From contig CAJTTO010000040.1 of NCBI GenBank assembly GCA_910579275.1, forward strand, positions 1 to 40,521: a stretch of DNA of 40,521 nt. Direction: 5' to 3'. This document shows, piece after piece, positions 8,601-16,274 of the stretch (position 1 is its first letter; the number at the start of each line of letters is the position of its first letter). The notes beneath the pieces were generated by a model. It had not been told where the DNA came from. It searched no databases and saw only the letters and a program-made list of their open reading frames with translations. Origin of the DNA: an uncultured Lachnospiraceae bacterium. GTDB taxonomy: Bacteria > Bacillota > Clostridia > Lachnospirales > Lachnospiraceae. The translations under genes and the position numbers were made by a program.

Positions 8601-8859
8601 TTATCCACATGAAAAAAAGGCATAGGGCTTGAAAAATCGAGTTATGCACCGATTTATCCACAATATCCACAGGAATGAACAGGCTTTCTTGTGGAAAAGC
8701 AGAAAAGAAAAAGAAACAACTGTTTTGTGAAAAAAGTATGAAAATGCATTTTGGATATAAAATTTGTGATAAAGCCATTGACAGAATAAATTGGAAAACA
8801 GATGTTGAAATATATCAAAAAATCTGGAAAATAAATTAAAAATTTAATAATAATCCACA
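8601..8859. promoter_or_regulatory. Cluster of DnaA-box-like 9-mers
   Basis: Two perfect TTATCCACA boxes lie at 8601-8609 and 8654-8662. One-mismatch versions are at 8663-8671 (ATATCCACA), 8690-8698 (TTTTCCACA on the reverse strand) and 8851-8859 (TAATCCACA). They lie in a gene-free, strongly AT-rich stretch. No dnaA, dnaN or rpmH is nearby, so this is not evidently oriC. A DnaA-titrating or DnaA-regulated site is possible. Confidence 0.55.
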
Positions 8860-8866
8860 AAAAATA

Positions 8867-8894
8867 TTGAAAAAATATACTGGTATGTTATAAT
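8867..8894 (+). promoter_or_regulatory. Promoter of hpf
   Basis: TTGAAA (8867-8872), a 16-nt spacer and a consensus TATAAT (8889-8894) with TGT directly before it (extended -10). Confidence 0.8.
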
Positions 8895-8900
8895 CAATAT

Positions 8901-8961
8901 ACAATTAGCTGATTATTCCAATTCACTTTAGAAGTGTCGGATAATAGCCAGTTATAATTGT
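8901..8961 (+). promoter_or_regulatory. Folded 5' leader of hpf
   Basis: Nested helices can form: ACAATTA (8901-8907) with TAATTGT (8955-8961), GCTGATTATTCC (8908-8919) with GGATAATAGC (8939-8948, imperfect), and CACTT (8924-8928) with AAGTG (8932-8936). The structure starts just after the -10, so it would be near the mRNA 5' end, and it stops 27 nt before the ATG. There is no T-run. It could stabilise the transcript or regulate translation. Confidence 0.6.
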
Positions 8962-8988
8962 CAATAAGTACGAAGGGATGTGGACATA

Positions 8989-9522
8989 ATGAAATTTATT
9001 ATCAGCGGTAAGAACATTGACGTTACGCCCGGATTAAGGGCGGCAGTTGAGGACAAAATTGGCAAGCTTGAGAAATATTTCACGCCAGAAACGGAGGTAC
9101 ACGCAACACTTAGTGTTGAAAAAGAGAGACAGAAGATAGAGGTCACCATTCCTATGAAGGGAAATATCATTCGTTCGGAGCAGGTAAGCAGTGATATGTA
9201 TGTATCAGTCGACCTTGCGGCGGAAGTGATAGAACGGCAGTTAAAGAAATATAAGAACAAATTCAGGGCAGACCAGCAGGCAGGCGCGGCCAGTCTGCGG
9301 ACAGACTTTATAGAGAAGGATATCGAGGTGGAGGATGAGGAGGTTCGGATTGTCCGCACCAAGAAATTTGACATCAAACCGATGTATGCGGAGGACGCAT
9401 GTATCCAGATGGAACTTCTCGGTCATGATTTCTTCGTGTTCTGCAATGCGGAGACGGATGAGGTCAATGTGGTTTATAAGCGCAAGGGCAACACCTATGG
9501 TCTTATAGAACCGGAAAATTAA
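8989..9522 (+). CDS. hpf: Ribosome hibernation promoting factor, long form
   Basis: A 177-residue long HPF. The N-terminal S30AE/RaiA domain (about 1-100, MKFIISGKNIDVTPGLRAAVEDKIGKL trimmed here to its start) binds the 30S decoding channel. A charged linker precedes the C-terminal dimerisation domain (about 120-177, VRTKKFDIKPMYAEDACIQM begins it), which joins two 70S ribosomes into 100S dimers in slow growth. ATG 8989 is chosen over GTG 8980 because the family begins MKFxI. The gene has its own promoter, a folded leader and a terminator, so it is transcribed alone. Length is normal for Firmicutes. Confidence 0.93.
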   Translation: MKFIISGKNIDVTPGLRAAVEDKIGKLEKYFTPETEVHATLSVEKERQKIEVTIPMKGNIIRSEQVSSDMYVSVDLAAEVIERQLKKYKNKFRADQQAGAASLRTDFIEKDIEVEDEEVRIVRTKKFDIKPMYAEDACIQMELLGHDFFVFCNAETDEVNVVYKRKGNTYGLIEPEN

Positions 9523-9540
9523 CGAAATAGGGACAAGCAG

Positions 9541-9571
9541 ACAGGTATCGGTCATTCCGGTACCTGTTTTT
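9541..9571 (+). terminator. Intrinsic terminator of hpf
   Basis: ACAGGTATCGG (9541-9551) pairs with CCGGTACCTGT (9557-9567), with one T-G wobble and a 5-nt loop, followed by a T-tract. Confidence 0.9.
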
Positions 9572-9694
9572 ATGGTGCGGCACCATGCGCAGGAAGATTT
9601 GTTCTCCTTCAAGCATTCGAAGTACATGGAATGTATGGATTCACGCGGTCAGGCATATAATGAACAGATAACGTGAAAAGAATATGGTGATGGT

Positions 9695-10738
9695 GTGAAA
9701 AATAGAGTGATGGCATGTCTGCTGCTGGTAACGCTGCTGCTGGGATCTGGAATTTATCTGTATGAAAACAGGTTTCAGGGTCTGCCGGCCAGCCAGACAG
9801 GGGCAGATTACATAAAGTGGGTTGATTTTAACGCGTCAAAAGATGCCATGAAAAAGGCCTGTCTGCTGGATATACAGTCGTATGAGTCGGAGGTGCACCT
9901 TGACTGGATTGCACTGCTTGCGTATGCAGCTGTGCGGGGCGGGGGAGAATTTGACGGCAAGTCAGCCGGATACATAGATGAAGTGGCACAAAAGCTTACG
10001 CAAAAGGAGACGACAAAGGAAGCGCTTGCGGAAAAGTACAAATATTTTTCATATTACTATGAGGCGTATTCTGCCGTGCTCGGGGGAATGCTGGGTGTGT
10101 ATGAGATTGAAGAGGAATCCGGTAAGTTTCAGAAGAAGTACGGATTAAAGGCGTTCTCGCCGATTGCGGGAGGATTTGCATATCAGGATTATGACGATTT
10201 CGGCGTCGGGAGGGATTTTGGATATAAGCGCCAGCATCTTGGGCATGACATGATGGGACTTGTCGGAACGCCGATAATCGCATGCGAGTCAGGCTATGTG
10301 GAGGCGCTTGGCTGGAACCGGTATGGAGGGTGGCGCATAGGCATACGCAGCTTTGACAAAAAGCGCTATTATTACTATGCGCATTTGAGGCAGAACCGCC
10401 CGTATGCCGAGGGACTGAAAGAAGGAGATTACGTGACGGCAGGCGACGTAATCGGATATATGGGACATACGGGATATAGTGATAAGGAAAATGTAAATAA
10501 CATCAAAACCGTGCATCTTCATGTGGGACTGCAGCTCATTTTTGACGAGTCACAAAAGGACGGAAACAATGAGATCTGGGTCGACTTTTACCAGCTCGCA
10601 GGCTTCCTGAGCGCCAACAGATGCGAGGTGGTCAGAAATGATGTTACCAAGGAGTGGAGTAGGAAGGTAAAGATGAAGGATCCGGCGGTGCCTTTGCAAC
10701 AGGAAAAAGGTGTAAAAAATATGGAAAATGCACAATGA
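9695..10738 (+). CDS. M23-family peptidase, membrane-anchored or secreted
   Basis: A 347-residue protein with an N-terminal hydrophobic segment (about 5-22) that can act as a signal anchor, a helical region (about 35-135) and a LytM/M23 domain (about 150-300). Zinc ligands typical of M23 are visible: His and Asp in HLGHDMMG and the HxH in HLHVG; YYYAHL carries a further conserved His. The family cuts peptidoglycan cross-bridges or, when inactive, regulates other hydrolases. The M23 domain is followed by a 60-residue tail. Start GTG 9695 is preceded only by a weak purine-rich site. M23 proteins of this two-part shape occur in sporulating Clostridia, so a sporulation role is possible but not shown. 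Confidence 0.85.
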   Translation: MKNRVMACLLLVTLLLGSGIYLYENRFQGLPASQTGADYIKWVDFNASKDAMKKACLLDIQSYESEVHLDWIALLAYAAVRGGGEFDGKSAGYIDEVAQKLTQKETTKEALAEKYKYFSYYYEAYSAVLGGMLGVYEIEEESGKFQKKYGLKAFSPIAGGFAYQDYDDFGVGRDFGYKRQHLGHDMMGLVGTPIIACESGYVEALGWNRYGGWRIGIRSFDKKRYYYYAHLRQNRPYAEGLKEGDYVTAGDVIGYMGHTGYSDKENVNNIKTVHLHVGLQLIFDESQKDGNNEIWVDFYQLAGFLSANRCEVVRNDVTKEWSRKVKMKDPAVPLQQEKGVKNMENAQ

Positions 10739-10842
10739 CTTGGCAAAAATGACAGTTGGTGCAAACATACATCTCACAAAAATCTATAATTTTTCAAACG
10801 GAAATTCGTTAAAAATGTAATAAATATCAAGAAATAAATAGA

Positions 10843-10900
10843 TTGCTTTTTTTTTAACAATGTGATAAAATAATCACAATGATTGTGACAAAAATAACAA
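10843..10900 (+). promoter_or_regulatory. Promoter of the butyrate operon with stacked dyad operators
   Basis: TTGCTT (10843-10848), a 17-nt spacer and TAAAAT (10866-10871) with TGA before it form an extended -10 promoter. Over and just after the -10 lie TGTGAT(N6)ATCACA (10861-10878), then the odd-centred palindrome TCACAATGATTGTGA (10874-10888), then TTGTGACAAAAATAACAA (10883-10900). The last matches 11 of 14 fixed positions of the clostridial Rex consensus TTGTTAA(N4)TTAACAA. Rex is an NADH/NAD-sensing repressor of fermentation genes in Clostridium, so redox control here is a reasonable inference. Confidence 0.65.
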
Positions 10901-10916
10901 GCACAATCACGCGGAA

Positions 10917-10960
10917 ACAGATGGGTGCCGGAGGTATTACCAACGATTTCCGGTATCTGT
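10917..10960 (+). promoter_or_regulatory. Hairpin in thl leader
   Basis: ACAGAT (10917-10922) with ATCTGT (10955-10960), and inside it CCGGA (10928-10932) with TCCGG (10949-10953). It ends 31 nt before the thl ATG. No T-run follows, so a stabilising or translational role is more likely than termination. Confidence 0.5.
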
Positions 10961-10991
10961 CACAAGAGTATAAAAGATGGAGGAAAAGATA

Positions 10992-12176
10992 ATGGCAAAA
11001 AAAATCGTATTAGCAGGTGCATGTCGTACAGCAATCGGTACTATGGGTGGTTCACTTAGTACAACACCGGCAGCAGAGCTTGGTTCTATCGTAATTAAGG
11101 AGGCTTTAAACAGGGCAGGAGTGGCTCCTGATAAGGTTGACCATGTATATATGGGATGCGTTATTCAGGCAGGACAAGGACAGAATGTTGCCCGTCAGTC
11201 GGCTGTCAAGGCAGGGCTTCCCATCGAGACACCTGCTGTTACGGTGAATGTTGTCTGCGGTTCCGGTCTGAACTGTGTAAACATGGCAGCGCAGATGATT
11301 TTGGCAGGCGACGCGGATGTTGTTGTGGCAGGCGGTATGGAGAATATGTCGATGGCTCCGTTTGCACTTCCCAACGCGCGTTTCGGATATAGGATGAACA
11401 ATGGCACATTGGTAGACACAATGGTCAATGATGCGCTGTGGGATGCATTTAACAACTATCATATGATTCAGACGGCAGATAATATCTGTGACGAGTGGAA
11501 GATCACACGTGAAGAACTGGATGAGTTTGCACTGAAGAGCCAGCAGAAGGCAGAAGCAGCTCAGAAGTCAGGCGCTTTTGATAAGGAAATTGTACCTGTA
11601 ATGGTAAAGAAGAAAAAGGAAATGGTAGAGTTCAAGGTGGACGAAGGACCAAGGGCTGGCTCTACAATTGAAGGTCTTGCAAAACTCCGCCCGATTAACA
11701 AGGACAAATATGTTACGGCGGGCAATGCATCAGGAATCAATGATGGTGCGGCAGCGATCGTTGTCATGAGCGAGGAGAAGGCAAAGGAACTTGGCGTTAC
11801 ACCGATGGCAGAGTGGGTTGCGGGTGCTCTTGCAGGAGTAAGACCGGAAGTAATGGGTATTGGACCAGTAGCTTCTACCAAGAAAGTAATGGCTAAGACC
11901 GGCATGAAGATTGAGGATTTTGACATTATCGAGGCGAACGAGGCATTTGCGGCACAGTCTATCGCAGTAGGAAGGGATTTGGGAATTGATGTTGAAAAGC
12001 AGCTGAATCCGAACGGAGGCGCAATTGCATTGGGACATCCTGTAGGTGCATCCGGATGCCGTATTCTGGTTACACTTCTTCATGAGATGGAGGCAAAGGA
12101 TGCCAAGACAGGACTTGCTACATTATGTATTGGCGGCGGTATGGGATGCTCGACCATCGTAAAGAAATACGAATAA
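10992..12176 (+). CDS. thl: Acetyl-CoA C-acetyltransferase (thiolase)
   Basis: A 394-residue thiolase that condenses two acetyl-CoA into acetoacetyl-CoA, the first step towards butyryl-CoA. The acyl-carrying Cys89 is in NVVCGSGL. The C-terminal active-site loops are NEAFAAQ, GGAIALGHPVGASG (His) and CIGGGMG (Cys). Start ATG 10992 is taken because GGAGG (10979-10983) lies 8 nt before it; an ATG at 10977 contains that site. It is the first gene of the thl-crt-hbd-bcd-etfB-etfA cluster and lies directly behind the operator-rich promoter. A degradative role is possible in principle but the neighbours point to synthesis. Confidence 0.95.
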   Translation: MAKKIVLAGACRTAIGTMGGSLSTTPAAELGSIVIKEALNRAGVAPDKVDHVYMGCVIQAGQGQNVARQSAVKAGLPIETPAVTVNVVCGSGLNCVNMAAQMILAGDADVVVAGGMENMSMAPFALPNARFGYRMNNGTLVDTMVNDALWDAFNNYHMIQTADNICDEWKITREELDEFALKSQQKAEAAQKSGAFDKEIVPVMVKKKKEMVEFKVDEGPRAGSTIEGLAKLRPINKDKYVTAGNASGINDGAAAIVVMSEEKAKELGVTPMAEWVAGALAGVRPEVMGIGPVASTKKVMAKTGMKIEDFDIIEANEAFAAQSIAVGRDLGIDVEKQLNPNGGAIALGHPVGASGCRILVTLLHEMEAKDAKTGLATLCIGGGMGCSTIVKKYE

Positions 12177-12204
12177 AACCTGAACATAATAAAAAGTGAC
12201 AACG

Positions 12205-12278
12205 CTAAGGGCATATGCAACTATGTCCTTAGACTTGCTAAGTTTTGGAAAGGTGTCCCAATAAGAGACGCTTTCCAA
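12205..12278 (+). other. Two intercistronic hairpins between thl and crt
   Basis: Hairpin 1 is CTAAGGGCATA with TATGTCCTTAG (12205-12232). Hairpin 2 is TTGGAAAG (12245-12252) with CTTTCCAA (12271-12278). An alternative CTTAG/CTAAG pairing (12228-12242) would compete with hairpin 1. No T-run follows either, so they look like mRNA processing or stability elements inside the operon. Confidence 0.6.
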
Positions 12279-12300
12279 AGTGAAAATAATGGAGGTAAGT

Positions 12301-13086
12301 ATGGAATATATACTTTATGAAGCAAACGGCGCAGTCGGCAAAATTACAATCAACCGCGAAAAGGCATTGAACGCATTGAACTCACAGGTGCTGGATGAAC
12401 TGAACGAGACACTTGACAGTGTAAACCTCGATGAAATCCGCTGCCTGATCCTCACAGGGGCAGGTGCGAAATCATTTGTTGCGGGAGCAGATATCGCTGA
12501 AATGAGTACGCTTACAAAGGCGGAAGGGGAAGCTTTCGGCAAGAAGGGAAATGATGTTTTCAGAAAACTCGAGACATTCCCGATTCCGGTCATCGCAGCT
12601 GTAAACGGCTTTGCACTTGGCGGCGGATGCGAGATCGCGATGAGCTGTGATATCAGGATTTGTTCGGACAATGCTGTATTTGGGCAGCCTGAAGTTGGTC
12701 TGGGTATTACACCTGGATTTGGCGGTACACAGAGACTTGCACGTCTTGTAGGCGCAGGCATGGCAAAACAGATGATTTATACTGCAAGAAATATCAAGGC
12801 TGACGAGGCTTTGAGAATTGGTCTTGTAAATGCTGTATATTCCGCAGAGGAGCTTATGGCGCAGGCTGAGAAGATGGCAGCAGGCATTGCCAAGAACGCA
12901 CCGATTGCAGTGCGCAACTGTAAGAAAGCCATAAACGACGGTCTTGACGTGGATATGGACAAGGCAATTGTGATTGAGGAGAAACTTTTCGGCGACTGCT
13001 TTGAGACAGAGGATCAGAAGTACGGCATGGCATTTTTCCTTGATAAAAATAAGGAAAAGGTTAAGGAGCCGTTTAAGAACTGCTAA
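12301..13086 (+). CDS. crt: 3-hydroxybutyryl-CoA dehydratase (crotonase)
   Basis: A 261-residue enoyl-CoA hydratase that removes water from 3-hydroxybutyryl-CoA to give crotonyl-CoA. Crotonase motifs are present: the oxyanion-hole segments FVAGADIAEM and GFALGGGCEIA, and the catalytic Glu region GQPEVGLGITPGFGGTQRL. Length is standard for the clostridial Crt. GGAGG (12291-12295) precedes ATG 12301; the open frame upstream (12280) lacks a site. It stands 124 nt after thl, separated by two hairpins rather than a terminator. Confidence 0.95.
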   Translation: MEYILYEANGAVGKITINREKALNALNSQVLDELNETLDSVNLDEIRCLILTGAGAKSFVAGADIAEMSTLTKAEGEAFGKKGNDVFRKLETFPIPVIAAVNGFALGGGCEIAMSCDIRICSDNAVFGQPEVGLGITPGFGGTQRLARLVGAGMAKQMIYTARNIKADEALRIGLVNAVYSAEELMAQAEKMAAGIAKNAPIAVRNCKKAINDGLDVDMDKAIVIEEKLFGDCFETEDQKYGMAFFLDKNKEKVKEPFKNC

Positions 13087-13168
13087 ATAAGCAGCATCTA
13101 TGATAATGACTGCCATTTCTTTTCGAAAACATAAAATTTAAGATTATAAAGAATAAGGAGGACTTACA

Positions 13169-14011
13169 ATGAAAGTAGGTATTATCGGTGCCGGAACAAT
13201 GGGTTCTGGTATTGCACAGGCTTTTGCAATGACAGATGGCTATGAGGTTTGCTTATGCGACATTAAGCAGGAGTTTGCAGACGGCGGTAAGGCTAAGATT
13301 TTAAAGAACCTGAACTTCCTCGTAAGCAAAGAGAAGATTACACAGGAGAAGGCAGATGCTATCGCGGCAAAGATTGCGACAGGATTAAAAGATATCTGCA
13401 CAGACTGTGACCTTGTTATCGAGGTTGCTCCTGAGAAGATGGAAATTAAGAAGTCAACCTTCAAGGAATTACAGGAAATTGTTAAGCCGGAGTGTATTTT
13501 TGCAACAAATACATCCTCCCTTTCTATTACAGAGATGGGAGCAGGTCTTGACCGTCCGCTTATAGGTATGCATTTCTTCAATCCTGCTGACAGAATGAAG
13601 CTTGTAGAGGTTATTGCAGGTGCCAACACACCGGCAGATTTGGTTGAGAAGATCAAAGGCATCGCTGCAGAAATCGGCAAGACTCCTGTTGAGGTTAACG
13701 AGGCGGCTGGTTTTGTTGTAAACAGAATTCTTATTCCTATGATCAACGAGGCGATTAACGTATATGCGGCAGGGGTTGCAAGTGTTGCTGATATTGATGT
13801 GGCAATGCAGCTCGGAGCAAATCATCCGATGGGACCTCTTGCACTTGGCGATTACATAGGTCTTGATATTGTACTGGCTATTATGGAAGTTATCTTTGCA
13901 GAGACAGGGGATTCAAAGTATGCGCCGGCTCCGCTTCTTAGAAAGATGGTACGTGCTGGAAAGCTTGGAAAGAAGACAGGCGTTGGCTTCTACGATTACG
14001 CTAAGAAATAA
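13169..14011 (+). CDS. hbd: 3-hydroxybutyryl-CoA dehydrogenase
   Basis: A 280-residue enzyme reducing acetoacetyl-CoA to 3-hydroxybutyryl-CoA. The N-terminal Rossmann motif is GAGTMGSGIAQAFA. The catalytic His lies in GMHFFNPADRMKLVEV, preceded by the conserved NTSSLSITE, and the C-terminal dimer domain follows (VNRILIPMINEA onward). AAGGAGG lies just upstream of the ATG. Its length matches clostridial Hbd. It sits 82 nt after crt, in the same operon. Confidence 0.95.
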   Translation: MKVGIIGAGTMGSGIAQAFAMTDGYEVCLCDIKQEFADGGKAKILKNLNFLVSKEKITQEKADAIAAKIATGLKDICTDCDLVIEVAPEKMEIKKSTFKELQEIVKPECIFATNTSSLSITEMGAGLDRPLIGMHFFNPADRMKLVEVIAGANTPADLVEKIKGIAAEIGKTPVEVNEAAGFVVNRILIPMINEAINVYAAGVASVADIDVAMQLGANHPMGPLALGDYIGLDIVLAIMEVIFAETGDSKYAPAPLLRKMVRAGKLGKKTGVGFYDYAKK

Positions 14012-14023
14012 TTTGTCAGGTAA

Positions 14024-14074
14024 AACTACAGCAAGGCGCTGTGCGCAATACGCAGCGGCTTGCTGTTCGTAGTT
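14024..14074 (+). other. Strong hairpin between hbd and bcd
   Basis: AACTAC (14024-14029) with GTAGTT (14069-14074), AGCAAG (14030-14035) with CTTGCT (14059-14064), and CGCTG (14037-14041) with CAGCG (14053-14057) give a long GC-rich stem-loop. It lacks a proper T-tail, so it may be a partial terminator or a 3' stabiliser of the upstream thl-crt-hbd mRNA. Confidence 0.6.
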
Positions 14075-14145
14075 AATAATTTGCAGCTTTGCAACGATAT
14101 GGAGGCTGCGGTAAAATAGTTAATTTTAAACGGAGGAATAATAAC

Positions 14146-15312
14146 ATGGATTTTACATTAAGTAAAGAGCATGAGATGGCGAGAACTCTTTTCAGGGAGT
14201 TCGCTGAAAAAGAGGTTAAGCCTCTTGCGGTTGAGGTAGACGAGACAGAAGAATTTCCAAGGGCGACAGTTGAAAAAATGGCAAAAGCCGGTTTTATGGG
14301 AATTCCCATTCCGAAGGAATACGGCGGACAGGGCTGTGATGTCCTGACATACGCAATGTGTGTTGAGGAGCTTGCCAAGGTTTGCGGTACGACAGCTGTT
14401 ATCGTATCAGCACATACTTCACTTTGCTGTGATCCGATTCTTACATATGGTACAGAAGAACAGAAACAGAAATATTTGCCGGATCTTGCAAGCGGCAAGA
14501 AGATTGGCGCTTTCGGTCTTACAGAGCCGGGTGCCGGTACGGATGCTCAGGGACAGCAGACTAAGGCTGTATTAGAGGGCGACGAGTGGGTTCTGAACGG
14601 TTCAAAGATTTTTATTACGAACGGTAAGGAAGCTGACGTATACGTTATTTTTGCAATCACAGGCGTTGTTGAGAAGCGCGGCAGAATGACAAAGGAGATT
14701 TCTGCGTTTATCGTTGAGAAGGGAACACCTGGATTCACATTTGGTACAAAGGAAAAGAAGATGGGTATTCGCGGTTCATCAACATATGAGCTGATTTTCA
14801 CGGACTGCCGCATTCCGAAGGAAAATATGTTAGGCCAGCAGGGCAAGGGATTCGGTATTGCAATGCATACGCTTGACGGAGGACGTATCGGTATTGCAGC
14901 GCAGGCACTTGGTATTGGCGAAGGCGCACTCGACAGAACAGTTGCTTATGTACAGGAAAGAAAGCAGTTTGGACGTGCAATCGGCGCATTCCAGAATACA
15001 CAGTTCCAGCTTGCTGATATGGCTACAAAGGCACAGGCTGCACAGTACATGGTTTATAAGGCAGCGTGCACAAAGGATCAGTATACAAAGGATCACAAGA
15101 CATCCTACAATGTAGAGGCGGCTATGGCAAAATTATACGCGGCAGAGATGGCTATGGAAGTAACGACAAAGGCTGTACAGCTGCACGGCGGCTATGGCTA
15201 CACAAGAGAGTACGAAGTAGAGCGTATGATGAGAGATGCTAAGATTACCGAAATCTATGAAGGAACAAGCGAAGTTCAGAGAATGGTTATCTCCGCAAAT
15301 CTGTTGAAGTAG
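14146..15312 (+). CDS. bcd: Butyryl-CoA dehydrogenase
   Basis: A 388-residue FAD acyl-CoA dehydrogenase that reduces crotonyl-CoA to butyryl-CoA. Family motifs include GAFGLTEPGAGTD (FAD/substrate loop), FITNG, QLHGGYGYTREYEVERMMRD and the catalytic-base segment IYEGTSEVQR. The start at ATG 14146 has CGGAGG upstream and gives the expected MDFTLSKEHEMAR N-terminus. Clostridial Bcd works with EtfAB, whose genes follow. That complex couples crotonyl-CoA reduction to ferredoxin reduction by flavin-based electron bifurcation; bifurcation here is inferred from family and gene order. Confidence 0.95.
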   Translation: MDFTLSKEHEMARTLFREFAEKEVKPLAVEVDETEEFPRATVEKMAKAGFMGIPIPKEYGGQGCDVLTYAMCVEELAKVCGTTAVIVSAHTSLCCDPILTYGTEEQKQKYLPDLASGKKIGAFGLTEPGAGTDAQGQQTKAVLEGDEWVLNGSKIFITNGKEADVYVIFAITGVVEKRGRMTKEISAFIVEKGTPGFTFGTKEKKMGIRGSSTYELIFTDCRIPKENMLGQQGKGFGIAMHTLDGGRIGIAAQALGIGEGALDRTVAYVQERKQFGRAIGAFQNTQFQLADMATKAQAAQYMVYKAACTKDQYTKDHKTSYNVEAAMAKLYAAEMAMEVTTKAVQLHGGYGYTREYEVERMMRDAKITEIYEGTSEVQRMVISANLLK

Positions 15313-15443
15313 AAATGTGTAGGGCTTTGAAAACCGACAGTTTCCTTGCCTGCATGAGAAACAGAGCGGATTCAAATGCTGTGTGCGAACCGCATTTCGT
15401 GATGCATTATAGAAAATAATTTAAAAATATAAGGAGAAAAAAC
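15313..15443 (+). other. bcd-etfB gap with possible hairpin
   Basis: The 131-nt gap contains AAATGC and GCATTT arms with GCGG/CCGC arms between about 15364 and 15401, and no T-tail. No promoter was convincing. AAGGAG precedes the etfB ATG. Confidence 0.35.
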
Positions 15444-16226
15444 ATGAAAGTTGTAGTATGTGTTAAACAGGTACCTGATACAAAAGGTGGCGTTAAGTTC
15501 AATCCTGATGGTACACTTGATAGAGCAGCTATGCTGACAATCATGAACCCTGATGACAAGGCAGGTCTTGAGGCAGCATTGAGATTAAAGGATCAGTATG
15601 GTGCGGAAGTAACTGTTGTTACAATGGGACTTCCCAAGGCAGAAGAAGTTCTTCGCGAAGCAATGGCTATGGGCGCTGACAAGGGTATCCTTGTTACCGA
15701 CAGAGTTCTTGGCGGTGCTGATACATGGGCTACTTCACAGACACTTGCAGGTGCACTCAGAAATCTCGACTATGACCTTATTATCACAGGCCGTCAGGCG
15801 ATTGACGGAGATACGGCACAGGTTGGACCGCAGATTTCAGAGCATCTTGGAATTCCAGTCATTTCTTATGCACAGAAGATTGAGATTGAGGGAGACAGTG
15901 TTGTTGTTGAGCGTCAGTATGATGACAGATATCATGTATTGAAGGCAAAGATGCCTTGTCTGATTACCGCGCTTGCTGAATTGAATGAGCCTCGTTATAT
16001 GACTCCGGGTGGAATCTTTGATGCATATAAGGCAGAGATTACTACATGGGGCAGAGCTGACTTGAAGGATGTTGACGATTCCAACCTTGGACTGAAAGGT
16101 TCACCGACACAGATTGCAAGAGCATCTGACAAGGTCAGAAAAGGAAAAGGTGAGAAGGTTACATTAGATCCTTCTGAATCTGTAGAATACATTATGAACA
16201 AGTTAAAAGAGAAACATGTTATCTAA
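15444..16226 (+). CDS. etfB: Electron transfer flavoprotein, beta subunit
   Basis: A 260-residue EtfB beginning MKVVVCVKQVPDT, as is usual. It carries the conserved adenosine/flavin-binding stretch with NPDDKAGLEAALRL, VTMG and GRQAIDGDTAQVGPQ. It pairs with EtfA, binds flavin or AMP, and passes electrons from NADH to Bcd and ferredoxin. AAGGAG stands before the ATG. Its position between bcd and etfA is the standard butyrate-producer order. Confidence 0.95.
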   Translation: MKVVVCVKQVPDTKGGVKFNPDGTLDRAAMLTIMNPDDKAGLEAALRLKDQYGAEVTVVTMGLPKAEEVLREAMAMGADKGILVTDRVLGGADTWATSQTLAGALRNLDYDLIITGRQAIDGDTAQVGPQISEHLGIPVISYAQKIEIEGDSVVVERQYDDRYHVLKAKMPCLITALAELNEPRYMTPGGIFDAYKAEITTWGRADLKDVDDSNLGLKGSPTQIARASDKVRKGKGEKVTLDPSESVEYIMNKLKEKHVI

Positions 16227-16274
16227 TAAAACCAGATAAAAAGTATATCGCTCTTAGAATAATGGAGGTTTATC

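Noticed and set aside
8601..8859. A chromosomal replication origin at the DnaA boxes
   Set aside because: No dnaA, dnaN, rpmH or parAB nearby; the boxes alone support only a DnaA-binding cluster.
9572..9676. 34-codon ORF between hpf and the M23 gene
   Set aside because: It starts at the T-tract of the hpf terminator and has no ribosome binding site, so translation is unlikely despite a coding-like appearance.
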